DNA of 64,000 bases from Pseudolactococcus reticulitermitis (GCF_002260845.1 NZ_BEDT01000003.1:124001-188000), one strand, 5' to 3'. Shown: positions 15,810 to 24,544, counted from the first letter of the stretch. The notes: generated from the sequence alone by a model not told the origin. A program made the numbers and translations.

Positions 15810-16929
15810 TAATTTTTTCACTTTCTATTTCATACAGTGTGCCAGCAATCACTGCTGCTGTTGGCTGAATCTGTACAGTGGTTTCAACCATTTCTTGATT
15901 AGAATCCTCTAACACTTTATTGCCACCATTTTTGACTTGGAAAAAAGTTAAATCAGCATCAAACCCAACTGCTAACTGGCCTTTTGTCTTTAATCTTAAG
16001 GCTTCAGCTGGCGTTTTTGTTACGCGATCAACAACTTGTTTGAGAGAATAGCCAACATAGATTAACTTTTCCATGGTCGTAGCAAGATTATAAACGGGAC
16101 CATTGAGACGATTTCTGGCGTAAATATCCGTTGAAATCGAATCCGCCAAGATAGCTTCTGATTTTGCTTGAAAGGCAACTTGGAAATTGAAGCTGTCTGT
16201 TCCGTGACCAATATCAAAATGAACACCAGTTTCATAAGCTTTTTTAGCAAAATCTTTGATTTGTCCATTTTGATCCAAGATGCCATTATCTTTTCCATTG
16301 AAACAATGCGTTACAATATCTCCTGCTTCCAAATAGAGCATCAGTTCTTCTAGCTCAACTGGGGCAGAACCAATATGCACCATCAAAGGTAAATCAGTTT
16401 TCTTTTGCAATTCTTTCGCCATAATGAGTGGTTTGACACCATTTTGACCAATGACGCTCTTGCTCATGCGTGCTTTGATACCAATGATAAAATCATCAAG
16501 TTCAGCTATCCGCTCAAGATTTTTAGCTTCATTAACTTTTGTCAAATCAGCTAATTCATCTTGAGAAACGATGCCGTCCTTAGAAATATTCATGAGGGCA
16601 TAAACATTTGTTTTAACCTTTCTTGCCATTTCACGAAAATCTTTGATATTATTTTCTCCTGTTGAACCCGCATCAACAATAGTTGTGACACCATTTTTGA
16701 CACCGACTTCATCTGGATAATCATAATAAAGTGTCATATTTTCATAGCAATGTACATGGGCATCAATCCAGCCCGCAGATACAAAGTCTCCCTGAGCATC
16801 AAAATAGTCTTTCGCTTTATCCCTGATTTCCGGCGCAATCGCTGTGATTTTACCCGCTGTAATCGCAATTTCAACAGGGGCATTTTCAAGCGTTCTTGCG
16901 TTTTTGATGATTAAATCATACATCTCCAT
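15802..16929 (-). CDS. Amidohydrolase/deacetylase (EF_0837/AHA_3915 family)
   Basis: A 375-aa metal-dependent amidohydrolase with a dihydroorotase-like TIM barrel. Ligands are seen in DAHVHCYEN (HxH), GIKARMSK (a lysine that can be carboxylated), MVHIG, THCFNG and DIGHGTDSF. The family is found beside DgaE/DgaF-like genes and is thought to remove an acyl group from an amino-sugar acid. It would act before the ammonia-lyase, for example on an N-acetyl-glucosaminate-6-phosphate. That substrate is my inference from order and family. Confidence 0.83.
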   Translation of the reverse strand: MEMYDLIIKNARTLENAPVEIAITAGKITAIAPEIRDKAKDYFDAQGDFVSAGWIDAHVHCYENMTLYYDYPDEVGVKNGVTTIVDAGSTGENNIKDFREMARKVKTNVYALMNISKDGIVSQDELADLTKVNEAKNLERIAELDDFIIGIKARMSKSVIGQNGVKPLIMAKELQKKTDLPLMVHIGSAPVELEELMLYLEAGDIVTHCFNGKDNGILDQNGQIKDFAKKAYETGVHFDIGHGTDSFNFQVAFQAKSEAILADSISTDIYARNRLNGPVYNLATTMEKLIYVGYSLKQVVDRVTKTPAEALRLKTKGQLAVGFDADLTFFQVKNGGNKVLEDSNQEMVETTVQIQPTAAVIAGTLYEIESEKING

Positions 16930-16965
16930 ACCTTATATTTCCTAACTTTTAGAACTCTAACGCTC

Positions 16966-18045
16966 TCATTTAAACCGAAACTTTGTCCATGGCAAAACGT
17001 AGTCTAAAAGGACAAGTTCTGTTTCTTTGATACTGCCGATTTTATTTTTTCGAGTGTCTGAGTGTGGTGTTAAAACAATTTGTAACTCATTTTTATACTT
17101 GCCAAACTCATCATTGCCAATCACGATATCACCTCTTTGGAAGATGCTATCATGGTCATGTTTTGGATTGCTTTCCTTATAAGCTTTTCTGACTTGCGTT
17201 GACCGCACCATCTGTGACGTGATATCACCGCGTCTAAAATGTTGATTGTCTAGCGCAATTTCACGTTCTATTGGATTAACAGTTGGCAAGAAATCAAGCG
17301 TAAACTCGATTTGATAACGATTAAGCTGACCAAGTGCGATTAATTCTTCCTCACTAGCATAGGCATTTCCGATAATCACATCATCAATTAACCCTGTCGC
17401 AAACAAATGTTTAGCCTGTACCTCAATCGGAAGTTGACGGTGCATTTCAAGTGTTGGCAAGCCATCATTGATATCCCACGGTCCACCTGTCGCAACTTGA
17501 CTGCTAACAAAAGCTGCTGTCCTAATGCCATATTTTTTGAACCGTTTTGAACAAGCGTTGAAAAAGTCTAAAGGCAAGGCACTGCCCGCTTGAGGGTAAA
17601 AATTATGGCAGCCATAAATGAAAGGCTTGTTTGCCTCATAAGTCAAAATATTATCCAGATAGGCCACGTCATTGCTCATATTGAGCTCGATAATTAAACC
17701 ATGGGGATTGAAGGATAGGGTTGCTTCCTTATTCCCATCAAACCCAGCGTCTAAACGCAAGCCATCTGCTCCTAATTCGGCAAAAAAACTTAAATCATCA
17801 TAGGAAATGCCAAGCTCATCAAAAATATTGGGTGCAATATCTAAAATCACTTCGTAACCTAATTTTTTCGCTGCTGTAATTATTTTTGAGAATTTTGTAG
17901 CAACTGCCTGCTTACCTTCTGTTACTTCCAACATGGACATAAAAATACGTTCAAAACCTTGCATTTGCGCAAAGCTAATATAGGCTAAATCTTCTTCAAA
18001 GACACTATTATCTGGATAAACAGATAGGCCTAGTCTTCTAAACAT
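16966..18045 (-). CDS. MupG/DUF871 family 6-phospho-glycosidase-like TIM-barrel protein
   Basis: A 359-aa protein of the DUF871 family, which includes MupG, a 6-phospho-N-acetylmuramidase that splits MurNAc-6P-GlcNAc. The start MFRRLGLSVYPDNSVFEEDLAYISFA is typical. A TIM-barrel portion carries LRLDAGFDG and FIYGCHNFYPQ, and the C-terminal domain contains RSSTQVRK-like RSTQVRKAYKES. GGGAG precedes the ATG at 18045; a longer in-frame ORF begins inside a leader repeat. In this locus it probably hydrolyses the phosphorylated disaccharide imported by the adjacent EIIC. Confidence 0.85.
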   Translation of the reverse strand: MFRRLGLSVYPDNSVFEEDLAYISFAQMQGFERIFMSMLEVTEGKQAVATKFSKIITAAKKLGYEVILDIAPNIFDELGISYDDLSFFAELGADGLRLDAGFDGNKEATLSFNPHGLIIELNMSNDVAYLDNILTYEANKPFIYGCHNFYPQAGSALPLDFFNACSKRFKKYGIRTAAFVSSQVATGGPWDINDGLPTLEMHRQLPIEVQAKHLFATGLIDDVIIGNAYASEEELIALGQLNRYQIEFTLDFLPTVNPIEREIALDNQHFRRGDITSQMVRSTQVRKAYKESNPKHDHDSIFQRGDIVIGNDEFGKYKNELQIVLTPHSDTRKNKIGSIKETELVLLDYVLPWTKFRFK

Positions 18046-18129
18046 GTGGTTCTCCCTTTCTGCGATTTCATTTCTTGAAATCTTGAAACTTGACCTCCGC
18101 TCACGCTCCGTCCAAACGGGGGCATTCAC
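18046..18129 (-). repeat. Leader repeat R1, copy upstream of the MupG-like gene
   Basis: Minus strand: GTGAATGCCCCCG, GGAC...GGTC, AAGTTTCAA, a GATTTCA/TGAAATC hairpin, then GCAGAAAGGG as ribosome binding site. Homologous sequences precede the BglG-like gene (24385-24471) and the first lmr-like gene (32393-32475). Here it lies inside an operon. Confidence 0.65.
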
Positions 18130-18149
18130 AAACTTTTTCCACCCAAAGC

Positions 18150-18434
18150 TTAATTTTTCCTATCTTCCCAGTCATTCATCTTTTTGTGATAGCGCCAAAA
18201 AATGGTACAGGCACTCATCATAGAGATGATGATCACAAAATAGACGAGGTGAGTTAAAATCGTCAATCCCATTGCGAGTAAAATGGCTAGCAAACAAAGG
18301 ATAACTAATTTTAACATGGAAAGTGTTTTAACGGCTGTCGGCACATGATTTTTTTCTAAACAAAACAGGCTGACGATAAATGTAAGCGCTGAAATAATCG
18401 CAACATCATAAGTCATCTTTTCTTCTTTCTTCAC
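18150..18434 (-). CDS. Small membrane protein of unknown function
   Basis: A 94-aa protein with two or three hydrophobic segments (residues 8-25, 40-58, 60-78) and a basic tail. A start at MTYDVAIIS (residue 7) is also possible. It lies 28 bp after the EIIC gene and before the MupG-like gene, so it belongs to the operon. No family is recognised. Proteins of this kind accompany PTS or other sugar permeases, but nothing in the sequence shows a role. Confidence 0.6.
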   Translation of the reverse strand: MKKEEKMTYDVAIISALTFIVSLFCLEKNHVPTAVKTLSMLKLVILCLLAILLAMGLTILTHLVYFVIIISMMSACTIFWRYHKKMNDWEDRKN

Positions 18435-18462
18435 TTTAACTTGCTAAATTACAATCTTGACA

Positions 18463-19779
18463 TTAAGCTTCCGCTGCTTCACTGGCCAGCTGTTCTTTTT
18501 CAAACACCTTGAAAAATGGATAATAAATGACCAGACTCACGAAGAAATTAATCACAACCAAAATTGCTGCCATTACATTAAAGTTTGTCACAGCCCAAGC
18601 GCCAATTGGTGATGGTACTGTAAAGACGGTTCTTGACACGGTCATCGGAATCAGATGAGTCATCGTCGCAATATAAGCAATAACCGTCATAGCCATTGGT
18701 GCTAGTATAAACGGTATGGCTAGCGTTGGGTTCATCACAATTGGAGCACCAAAAATGATGGGCTCATTGATATTAAACAAGCCGGGTAAGAAACCAATTC
18801 TGCCCAATTCTTTTAAATATGCCGATTTAGAATTTAAGAATAGGCAAATCAGCGCTAGTGTTGCACCGGCACCGCCAATCCACACAAACCACTGTAAAAA
18901 CATTTCTGTAAAGACATTTGGCATATCAGTTGCAGGTACATGGTCTGCAAAGGCATCGATATTTTGCTGAATCGAAATTTCCCAGAAAGGTCGGATAACT
19001 GGCCCCATAATCGCTGGACCATGAATACCCAAAATCCAGAAAGAACAGATCAAAAGAACTGTGAGAAGACCTCCTAAGAGGCTATTACCCGCTAAAAATC
19101 CTTGCAAAGGCATCAACAGATTGGATAAGGTGGCATTAATATCAAAGCCAACAATATGCCGAATAACCCAGAAGAAAATTAAGCAAGTCGCTGCAGGAAA
19201 CAAGGCAACAAATGAATTGGCAACTTCTGGTGGTACACCTTCTGGCATTTTAATCGTGATATTTTTAACTTTCATAAAACGATAAATCTCAACCGAAATT
19301 AAGGCTGTAACAATCGCACCAAAAAGAGATTGTGCACCTAAATTGGCAATATTGAGATAACGCCCTGCTGCAACGATTTCTAACTTATTTGTTCCTAGAT
19401 TTGTAGTTGAAACATCTTCCCATAGACGAGCAGGCACGATACTCGTCACGATAAAGGACATCACAGCAATAATTCCCGCTGTTAATTGGTCAAGTTTATA
19501 GCTTAGCGCAAGTGAACTTGCAATCCCAAATGTCGCATAAAGTGCCAAAATACCAACTGTGAACCGATAAGGAACGTCTAAAATCGGCAAGTAGGGTGCC
19601 AATTTTTCAGCAACTGCTGGAATAGGAAAATTGAGGAAAATGACAAAGAATGAACCAACCAAAGTCAATGGCAAGGTCGAAATAATCCCTTTTCTGACAG
19701 CAAGCATATGCCGCTGTCCGCCTACCTTGGCAGCAATTGGCGACACCTTTTGCTCCAAAAACGTAATTAATCCGTTCAT
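18463..19779 (-). CDS. PTS EIIC component, cellobiose/lactose (CelB/LacE) family
   Basis: A 438-aa membrane transporter of the glucose-glucoside superfamily EIIC. N-terminal MNGLITFLEQKVSPIAAKVGGQRHMLAVR is typical of CelB. The conserved region FNINEPIIFGAPIVMNP contains the substrate-binding glutamate. About ten membrane spans are present. No EIIA or EIIB of this family is encoded in the window, so it must borrow them from elsewhere. Its neighbour MupG suggests an aminosugar disaccharide such as MurNAc-GlcNAc as cargo. Confidence 0.88.
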   Translation of the reverse strand: MNGLITFLEQKVSPIAAKVGGQRHMLAVRKGIISTLPLTLVGSFFVIFLNFPIPAVAEKLAPYLPILDVPYRFTVGILALYATFGIASSLALSYKLDQLTAGIIAVMSFIVTSIVPARLWEDVSTTNLGTNKLEIVAAGRYLNIANLGAQSLFGAIVTALISVEIYRFMKVKNITIKMPEGVPPEVANSFVALFPAATCLIFFWVIRHIVGFDINATLSNLLMPLQGFLAGNSLLGGLLTVLLICSFWILGIHGPAIMGPVIRPFWEISIQQNIDAFADHVPATDMPNVFTEMFLQWFVWIGGAGATLALICLFLNSKSAYLKELGRIGFLPGLFNINEPIIFGAPIVMNPTLAIPFILAPMAMTVIAYIATMTHLIPMTVSRTVFTVPSPIGAWAVTNFNVMAAILVVINFFVSLVIYYPFFKVFEKEQLASEAAEA

Positions 19780-19890
19780 ATAAACTCCTTAGTCTATGAT
19801 ACTCACATCACGACAAAACCACTATAGATTTCGGCTGATTCTAGACGTTTTTAGTCAGCGAGTATACTTGTTGGAAAATATTTTTTGATA

Positions 19891-20616
19891 TTAGACGATT
19901 GTCAATAATTCAATCGCACGCGCGGCATCTTCATGAATAACTGGGAAGAATGCGCCTAATACCATCGCACCTAGAATAGCACCTCCAGCGATTGGTTTTT
20001 CCCATTTATAAAAGATTAATGCGCCGATGGTTGCCCCAATACCGACAGGAATAGAGGCAATCGTTGCCGATAAAATAATCAGAGGTCCTAGGAATCGACC
20101 GGCTGAATTTCCCGCCCCCATCATAATATCCGCACCAAATGTGCAGTTAGCGGAATTCACCGTAAATTTCCTAATCGCAATGATAATCGCCCCAATCAGT
20201 AGTCCAATGCCCCCACCAGTCAGCAAGGCTAATGGGAAATTTTTTATCGGTGCCTCAACACCCACACTCATCAATAGTGCTGGAATCCCAATCCCAACAC
20301 CTGTCAATAACGAACCACCCAAATCCAAAATTCCGACCAGGGAGCCCTCTAAGATCCGCGCAAACAAGAAACTTGCGCCAAAAGCTGCAGCTGCGCCATA
20401 GCCCTCGCCGTCCATGCCTGCTTTTAACATGGCAACGACTGATACTTCATTAAAAGCACCAACACCATAGGTCACATACATATGTGTCCCTGCAAAGGCT
20501 GCAGCACCCATTAGCCCCACGATAATCGGAAAAGCCCAATCTGCATACCAAAAACTCGTCGCTTTTTTGGCCTCTATTTCACGCTGCTCAATCTCCCATT
20601 GTTCTTTCGATTCCAT
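19891..20616 (-). CDS. DUF4310 family membrane protein (EF_0832/0833 group)
   Basis: A 241-aa polytopic membrane protein. It shows the glycine-rich membrane segments GVGAFNEVSVVAMLKAGMDGEGYGAAAAFGASFLFA and TFGADIMMGAGNSAGRFLGPL of the DUF4310 family. These proteins always appear with DUF4311, DUF4312 and an SFCGS protein, and are thought to form a transporter of PTS-like build. Biochemical evidence is not known to me. It lies 41 bp after the DUF4311 gene. Confidence 0.8.
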   Translation of the reverse strand: MESKEQWEIEQREIEAKKATSFWYADWAFPIIVGLMGAAAFAGTHMYVTYGVGAFNEVSVVAMLKAGMDGEGYGAAAAFGASFLFARILEGSLVGILDLGGSLLTGVGIGIPALLMSVGVEAPIKNFPLALLTGGGIGLLIGAIIIAIRKFTVNSANCTFGADIMMGAGNSAGRFLGPLIILSATIASIPVGIGATIGALIFYKWEKPIAGGAILGAMVLGAFFPVIHEDAARAIELLTIV

Positions 20617-20657
20617 TTTTTACCTCCATTTTTTATATTACGGCTAACTTTTGATGT

Positions 20658-21440
20658 CTATTGTTTCACGGTAAAGATATCGTGGAAATTTTGTAGCCAG
20701 TTTGGCACATCCAGTTTAAATTGTTCAATCATGTTCAAATCGAAACCGCGGAAGAAAGCACTCAAAACAAATAGGATGATTACCGTAACGAATAATATTT
20801 TAGTGAGTTTACTCCAGCCTAACTCGTCAACCCCTTTACCGACAAGAATCCCTAAGACAACACCCGGCACCGCATTGCCCATGATTAACTGTGCAAGTCC
20901 ACCAAATAATGTTCCCCAGAAACCAGTTCTTTTGCCTGCATCCAAGGCAGCTAGCCAAAAAACAATCGGCATCACTGTACTAATTAGCAAGGTTGCGGCT
21001 GGCACCAGAACATCCACCGCTGTGACTTGTAAACTCGGTGGAATAGCTGATGAGGTCGCATTTAAAAAGGTCACAATCGCAGCACCAATCACTGCGCCCA
21101 CAATCGCCATTCTTTTCGGATTGTGGACGGTTTCTGAAATATTTTTATTTCTCGATAGCAAGGCTGCCGCTGCCCAGTTTGGCAAAATACGGTGGGTCAC
21201 ATCTTGCGTATAAGCCCCCGCACCAACTGCTGATGCCCAGGCGTTAAAGAAGAACCCTAAACCAAACGAAAAGTGGGAGGCAGCATCGCCTTCACAGGCA
21301 TTCATTTCGCCCAATGTTCTGAAAGCGCCTAAGGCCTGAACCGTAGGTGAATGGAACATTCTTGCGGCACCCAACGCTGCCGCAAACCCCATTAGTCCGC
21401 CAATAATCACGGACTTTAAGATAACAATTATAATCTCCAA
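20658..21440 (-). CDS. DUF4311 family membrane protein
   Basis: A 260-aa polytopic membrane protein of the DUF4311 family. It has about seven hydrophobic segments and the conserved stretches RMFHSPTVQALGAFRTLGEMNACEGDAASHF and VGAGAYTQDVTHRILPNWAAA. Together with DUF4310 it would make the membrane pair of an unusual transporter, analogous to EIIC/EIID of mannose-type PTS. Neighbour order DUF4312-DUF4311-DUF4310 is conserved in Enterococcus and Aeromonas loci (from memory). Confidence 0.8.
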   Translation of the reverse strand: MEIIIVILKSVIIGGLMGFAAALGAARMFHSPTVQALGAFRTLGEMNACEGDAASHFSFGLGFFFNAWASAVGAGAYTQDVTHRILPNWAAAALLSRNKNISETVHNPKRMAIVGAVIGAAIVTFLNATSSAIPPSLQVTAVDVLVPAATLLISTVMPIVFWLAALDAGKRTGFWGTLFGGLAQLIMGNAVPGVVLGILVGKGVDELGWSKLTKILFVTVIILFVLSAFFRGFDLNMIEQFKLDVPNWLQNFHDIFTVKQ

Positions 21441-21476
21441 TGTTTTTCCTCCATCATTTTATTTAAACTTCCAACA

Positions 21477-21854
21477 TCATATCCCTTTATAATCCATCAC
21501 CTTCAACTTTTTTTCAAGTTTAGTTGTGTCTTTCTGAATATCAACAAAGGTCACTTTAGCCATTGAAACAGCTGTTATTTCCACATGAATCAATACTTTA
21601 ACCGCATACCTAACCTTTTTTCTTGGTAAGAAGAAAAATAGAAATTTTTCTGTGTAAGTTTCCTTAATTGCAGAAAGTATTTCAATATTTAAAGGGGTAA
21701 TCTGTAAGAAGACATCTTCACTTCCCGCCATGATTTTTTTCTGGACCTTAGAAATGGCATCTGAAAAAGCACTCTGTTTCGTCGCCCCTTGTCCTGATAC
21801 TTCAACCGTTTCCTTTCGACTAACTGTAATCGTTTCCAATTTTCTACGCTCCAA
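21477..21854 (-). CDS. DUF4312 family soluble protein
   Basis: A 125-aa cytoplasmic protein of the DUF4312 family, part of the DUF4310-4312/SFCGS cluster. It starts MERRKLETITVSRKETVEVSGQGATKQSAFSDAI and has a mixed alpha/beta pattern with no membrane span. It overlaps the SFCGS gene by 11 bp. A role as phosphocarrier or coupling subunit is possible, but no active-site histidine can be named with confidence. Confidence 0.75.
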   Translation of the reverse strand: MERRKLETITVSRKETVEVSGQGATKQSAFSDAISKVQKKIMAGSEDVFLQITPLNIEILSAIKETYTEKFLFFFLPRKKVRYAVKVLIHVEITAVSMAKVTFVDIQKDTTKLEKKLKVMDYKGI

Positions 21855-22200
21855 ATTTCTTGATATAGGCCTCGGCTAATGCTTGCCCTAATTCTTCCGT
21901 ATCCATAAACCCAAAACCTAAAGCTTTAATGCCGTCATTAATCGCTGTCACACCTTCGCCAACTGAGCGCATGCTGTGTCTTTCTGGATAGCCATATTTG
22001 GTTTTCGCCGTGATGGATCCTGCGCCACCACTCCCGCAAAATGAAATGCCAAAGTCTGCATCTTCTGCTTTCATGACATCACCTAATCGCATATCTGCGC
22101 CCATTCCTGGCACAACGATAGCGATACCTCCTGCTGCCTCAACACCTTTTGCAACATTTTGACCTTTACCTAATCTGTCTGCAATCACTACTTTTACCAT
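21844..22200 (-). CDS. SFCGS family glycine-rich protein (EIIB-like)
   Basis: A 118-aa soluble protein named after the motif SFCGSGGAGS (about residues 56-65). It resembles the phospho-cysteine loop CGSG of galactitol/SgaB-type EIIB domains. N-terminal VVIADRLGKGQNVAKGVEAAGG is the first beta-alpha unit. In the cluster with DUF4310-4312 it is a good candidate for the phosphoryl donor to the imported sugar; that is an inference from the motif. It lies 20 bp after the PRD protein gene. Confidence 0.78.
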   Translation of the reverse strand: MVKVVIADRLGKGQNVAKGVEAAGGIAIVVPGMGADMRLGDVMKAEDADFGISFCGSGGAGSITAKTKYGYPERHSMRSVGEGVTAINDGIKALGFGFMDTEELGQALAEAYIKKFGA

Positions 22201-22220
22201 TTTAATCTCCTCTACTTTTC

Positions 22221-22547
22221 TTAATTTTCTTTTGCTGATTCAAAATGAATCGATAATAAATATTTTTCATCTGGTGATAGATGACCAATTCTTTCAACAA
22301 TTTTTTCTGCTAACTGCAGCGATGTCTGAGAAATTTCCGAAAATAGTTGGGCATCTACTTCGGGTATAGTCAGTCCTTCTTTGGATCTGTTCACCATCTC
22401 ATTGACATGATTGGCCAAAATGCGCCACTGTAAGTCAGTTGGTTTAACTGCTATTGCTTTAAGCGACGCTTCAATTTCTTGCATCACAGTTTGAACTTCT
22501 TCCGAAAGTTCTAGTTCATGATACAAGTCTATTAATACATCAGTCAC
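22221..22547 (-). CDS. PRD-domain protein (EF_0829/AHA_3910 family)
   Basis: A 108-aa single PTS-regulation-domain protein. The segments LQWRILANHVNEMVNRS and YLLSIHFESAKEN hold the histidines that PTS phosphorylation would target. It overlaps the BglG-like gene by 8 bp. Stand-alone PRD proteins of this family occur only in this kind of locus. It may sense the phosphorylation state of the transporter and act on the regulator upstream. Confidence 0.78.
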   Translation of the reverse strand: MTDVLIDLYHELELSEEVQTVMQEIEASLKAIAVKPTDLQWRILANHVNEMVNRSKEGLTIPEVDAQLFSEISQTSLQLAEKIVERIGHLSPDEKYLLSIHFESAKEN

Positions 22548-24384
22548 GTTCCTCTCTCCCCTCTTTTATGAGGTATTCAGTAATCGCTCTTACTTCATTC
22601 TCATTAATTGCTAACTCGTATTGATTGAAAATGGCTTCAATCTTGCTTAAAATGTTACTTGAAAATACAACAGGAGCTGTCTCTTGATATTGCTTATTAA
22701 AAATAATCCGGTGAACTGTCAGCAAGATATGCAGTAAGAAACCTTCACTGAACTCTGGTCGGAGCTTATCCTGAAACAACTGTTTCAAGGCTTCATAGAC
22801 CATAAAGCCTGTCACAATCGTCTCTTGATTTAAGTCACCAATTGACTGAGATTTGGGCATATCTTTAAATTTAATCGTTGGTAGATGGCCTTTTCCTTCT
22901 GCTAATAAAGTCTTAACCTTTTTTTGAATCAAAGCCATATCCTTTTCAGAAGCCAAGGGCTTTACCTGTAAAACTGGGATATCTTGGCTGTCAATCGGAA
23001 AAGCACTAATAATCAACTCTGGTTCTGTCTGAGCAACAATTCGAGGATAATTTAGAACACTGGCAAACCCAGCAATTTCAATGCCCTCAATTTCGCTACT
23101 CATTTTCTGCTGTAGGAAAGATGTCACGCCTAAACCAGTGGCACAGACATACACCGCACGGATTTTTCTCTCACCATTGCCAACCCGCTCTTTTGAGGTC
23201 ATAAAATGAAGTGTGATGTAGGAAATAAACGACTCGTCCTGTGCCATTTTAGTTCCTAATTCTCGTGTCACACTTTGCCTGATTTTGGTAAATAAAGGCA
23301 TCTCATTTGCTTTGATTTCCTTCAAGAAAGGATTATATTCATTCAGATAATGATGCGTTCGTTCCAAACTCAGGGTCAGATGTGCCACTAAATTCTGAAA
23401 TAAGATACTATCTTCATTGAATGGTATTTGCGACGCATTGCTTACGAACTCAATGACTCGACTCGTTAAATCCAAGACATTGATAGCAGCCGTAGAGATA
23501 TTTAAATCGCCATAAACATAATCGTATTCTGCTTTGAACAAAGGCTTATGATAAATTTTCCCTATTTCGCTTAGAAGAGAAACTGTAAAACCTGTTTGTT
23601 CCTCTGTATCTAGTAATTCCTCGCTATTTTCAAGTGGACACTCCTCAATTAAGCGGACCAATGAAATTGTCAATCTTAGCGCTAAAGTGAAAATCTCAAA
23701 ATAAGACGTATTATGAATGTTTTGTTCCGAAAGATGTGTCGCGATTAATTTGAGCACATAATCATAATAAACCGAAAATGCTGGCGGTAAAATGGAATCA
23801 AAATAATTAACTTGTGCCTCTTTTTCAAACTGACTCACTCTCGACATCATCATAAACAAATCGTAGTCAGTAAAATTTTCCTGAATGAGCTTTTCCAATA
23901 GCAAGCGTCGTTGTCGTTCATCACCTGAGACACTGAACCCTAAATGATTGGCGACTAATCGGAGATTATTTTCGCTAAAAAAAGTTTTAATTTGCTGTAA
24001 ATCAAAAATAACTGTATTTTTGACAACACCATATTCATCAGAAAAAGAGGTTGAACTAATCGGTGCTTCAAATAATAAGAGTTGCATCATCATTTGTTTT
24101 TTCCGCATCTCAGCGTAAATCGGTGCTGATAATCGTTCGGTTGCTAGTAATTGATTCAATAAATTTTTACAGGTTAACTCATCTCCTTCAACAAAGTAAC
24201 CAACACCAGGTTTGGAAATGAGTGAAACCTGCGCTTCCTTCAACCATTTCCGAATATTTGCCATATCACTTTTTAACGTTCTAGGGCTAATTTTATTCAA
24301 AGCAGCTAACTCATTTGCTGTTTTAGATGTACGGGATGATAATAATTCTATCGTCGTATCAATTTCCCTTTGCGTTAATTGCAT
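22540..24384 (-). CDS. BglG/LicR-type PRD transcriptional activator
   Basis: A 614-aa modular regulator. Order: DeoR/Mga-type HTH at the N-terminus (SSRTSKTANELAALNKISPRTLKSDMANIRKWL), two PRDs (about 170-390), an EIIB-Gat-like domain with VYVCATGLGVTS (about 405-500) and a C-terminal PRD-like region. There is no CAT RNA-binding domain, so it should bind DNA rather than act as an antiterminator. The start at 24384 follows AAGGGG; a longer frame reads into leader repeat R1. It heads the operon and probably activates it when phosphorylation by EIIB/HPr permits. Confidence 0.83.
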   Translation of the reverse strand: MQLTQREIDTTIELLSSRTSKTANELAALNKISPRTLKSDMANIRKWLKEAQVSLISKPGVGYFVEGDELTCKNLLNQLLATERLSAPIYAEMRKKQMMMQLLLFEAPISSTSFSDEYGVVKNTVIFDLQQIKTFFSENNLRLVANHLGFSVSGDERQRRLLLEKLIQENFTDYDLFMMMSRVSQFEKEAQVNYFDSILPPAFSVYYDYVLKLIATHLSEQNIHNTSYFEIFTLALRLTISLVRLIEECPLENSEELLDTEEQTGFTVSLLSEIGKIYHKPLFKAEYDYVYGDLNISTAAINVLDLTSRVIEFVSNASQIPFNEDSILFQNLVAHLTLSLERTHHYLNEYNPFLKEIKANEMPLFTKIRQSVTRELGTKMAQDESFISYITLHFMTSKERVGNGERKIRAVYVCATGLGVTSFLQQKMSSEIEGIEIAGFASVLNYPRIVAQTEPELIISAFPIDSQDIPVLQVKPLASEKDMALIQKKVKTLLAEGKGHLPTIKFKDMPKSQSIGDLNQETIVTGFMVYEALKQLFQDKLRPEFSEGFLLHILLTVHRIIFNKQYQETAPVVFSSNILSKIEAIFNQYELAINENEVRAITEYLIKEGREERD

Positions 24385-24471
24385 TTGATTTTCCCCTTTC
24401 TGAGAGCTCACTTCAAGGCTCTTGAAACTTAACCTACGCTTACGCGCCCGTCCAATCAGGAGGCAGTGGTC
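24385..24471 (-). repeat. Leader repeat R1, copy upstream of the BglG-like gene
   Basis: Minus strand: GACCACTGCCTCCTGATTGG, GGAC...GGTT, AAGTTTCAA, a GAGC/GCTC hairpin, then CAGAAAGGGG as ribosome binding site. It is homologous to the repeats at 18046-18129 and 32393-32475, and forms most of the 5' untranslated region from the promoter at 24506. Confidence 0.6.
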
Positions 24472-24505
24472 CCGAATCGTAGGTCGCTCAATGTCTTACA
24501 TGATT

Positions 24506-24534
24506 AGTATACCTTGAATTCTTAAAATGCGAAA
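24506..24534 (-). promoter_or_regulatory. Promoter of the BglG-like gene and downstream operon
   Basis: Minus-strand TATACT (24506-24511) with a weak -35 TTTCGC 17 bp upstream. A weak -35 fits a promoter that needs an activator. Confidence 0.5.
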
Positions 24535-24544
24535 TACAGTTAAA

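Noticed and set aside
16966-18129. Longer 387-codon version of the MupG-like gene
   Set aside because: The extra 28 codons translate the R1 leader repeat, and GGGAG serves the internal ATG at 18045.
20599-21213. 204-codon plus-strand frame
   Set aside because: Lies antisense to the DUF4311 gene in a fully packed operon and lacks a ribosome binding site or family.
22540-24384. BglG-like protein as an RNA antiterminator with a RAT site
   Set aside because: The N-terminus is a DNA-binding HTH, no CAT domain is present, and no RAT/terminator overlap is seen upstream of the operon genes.
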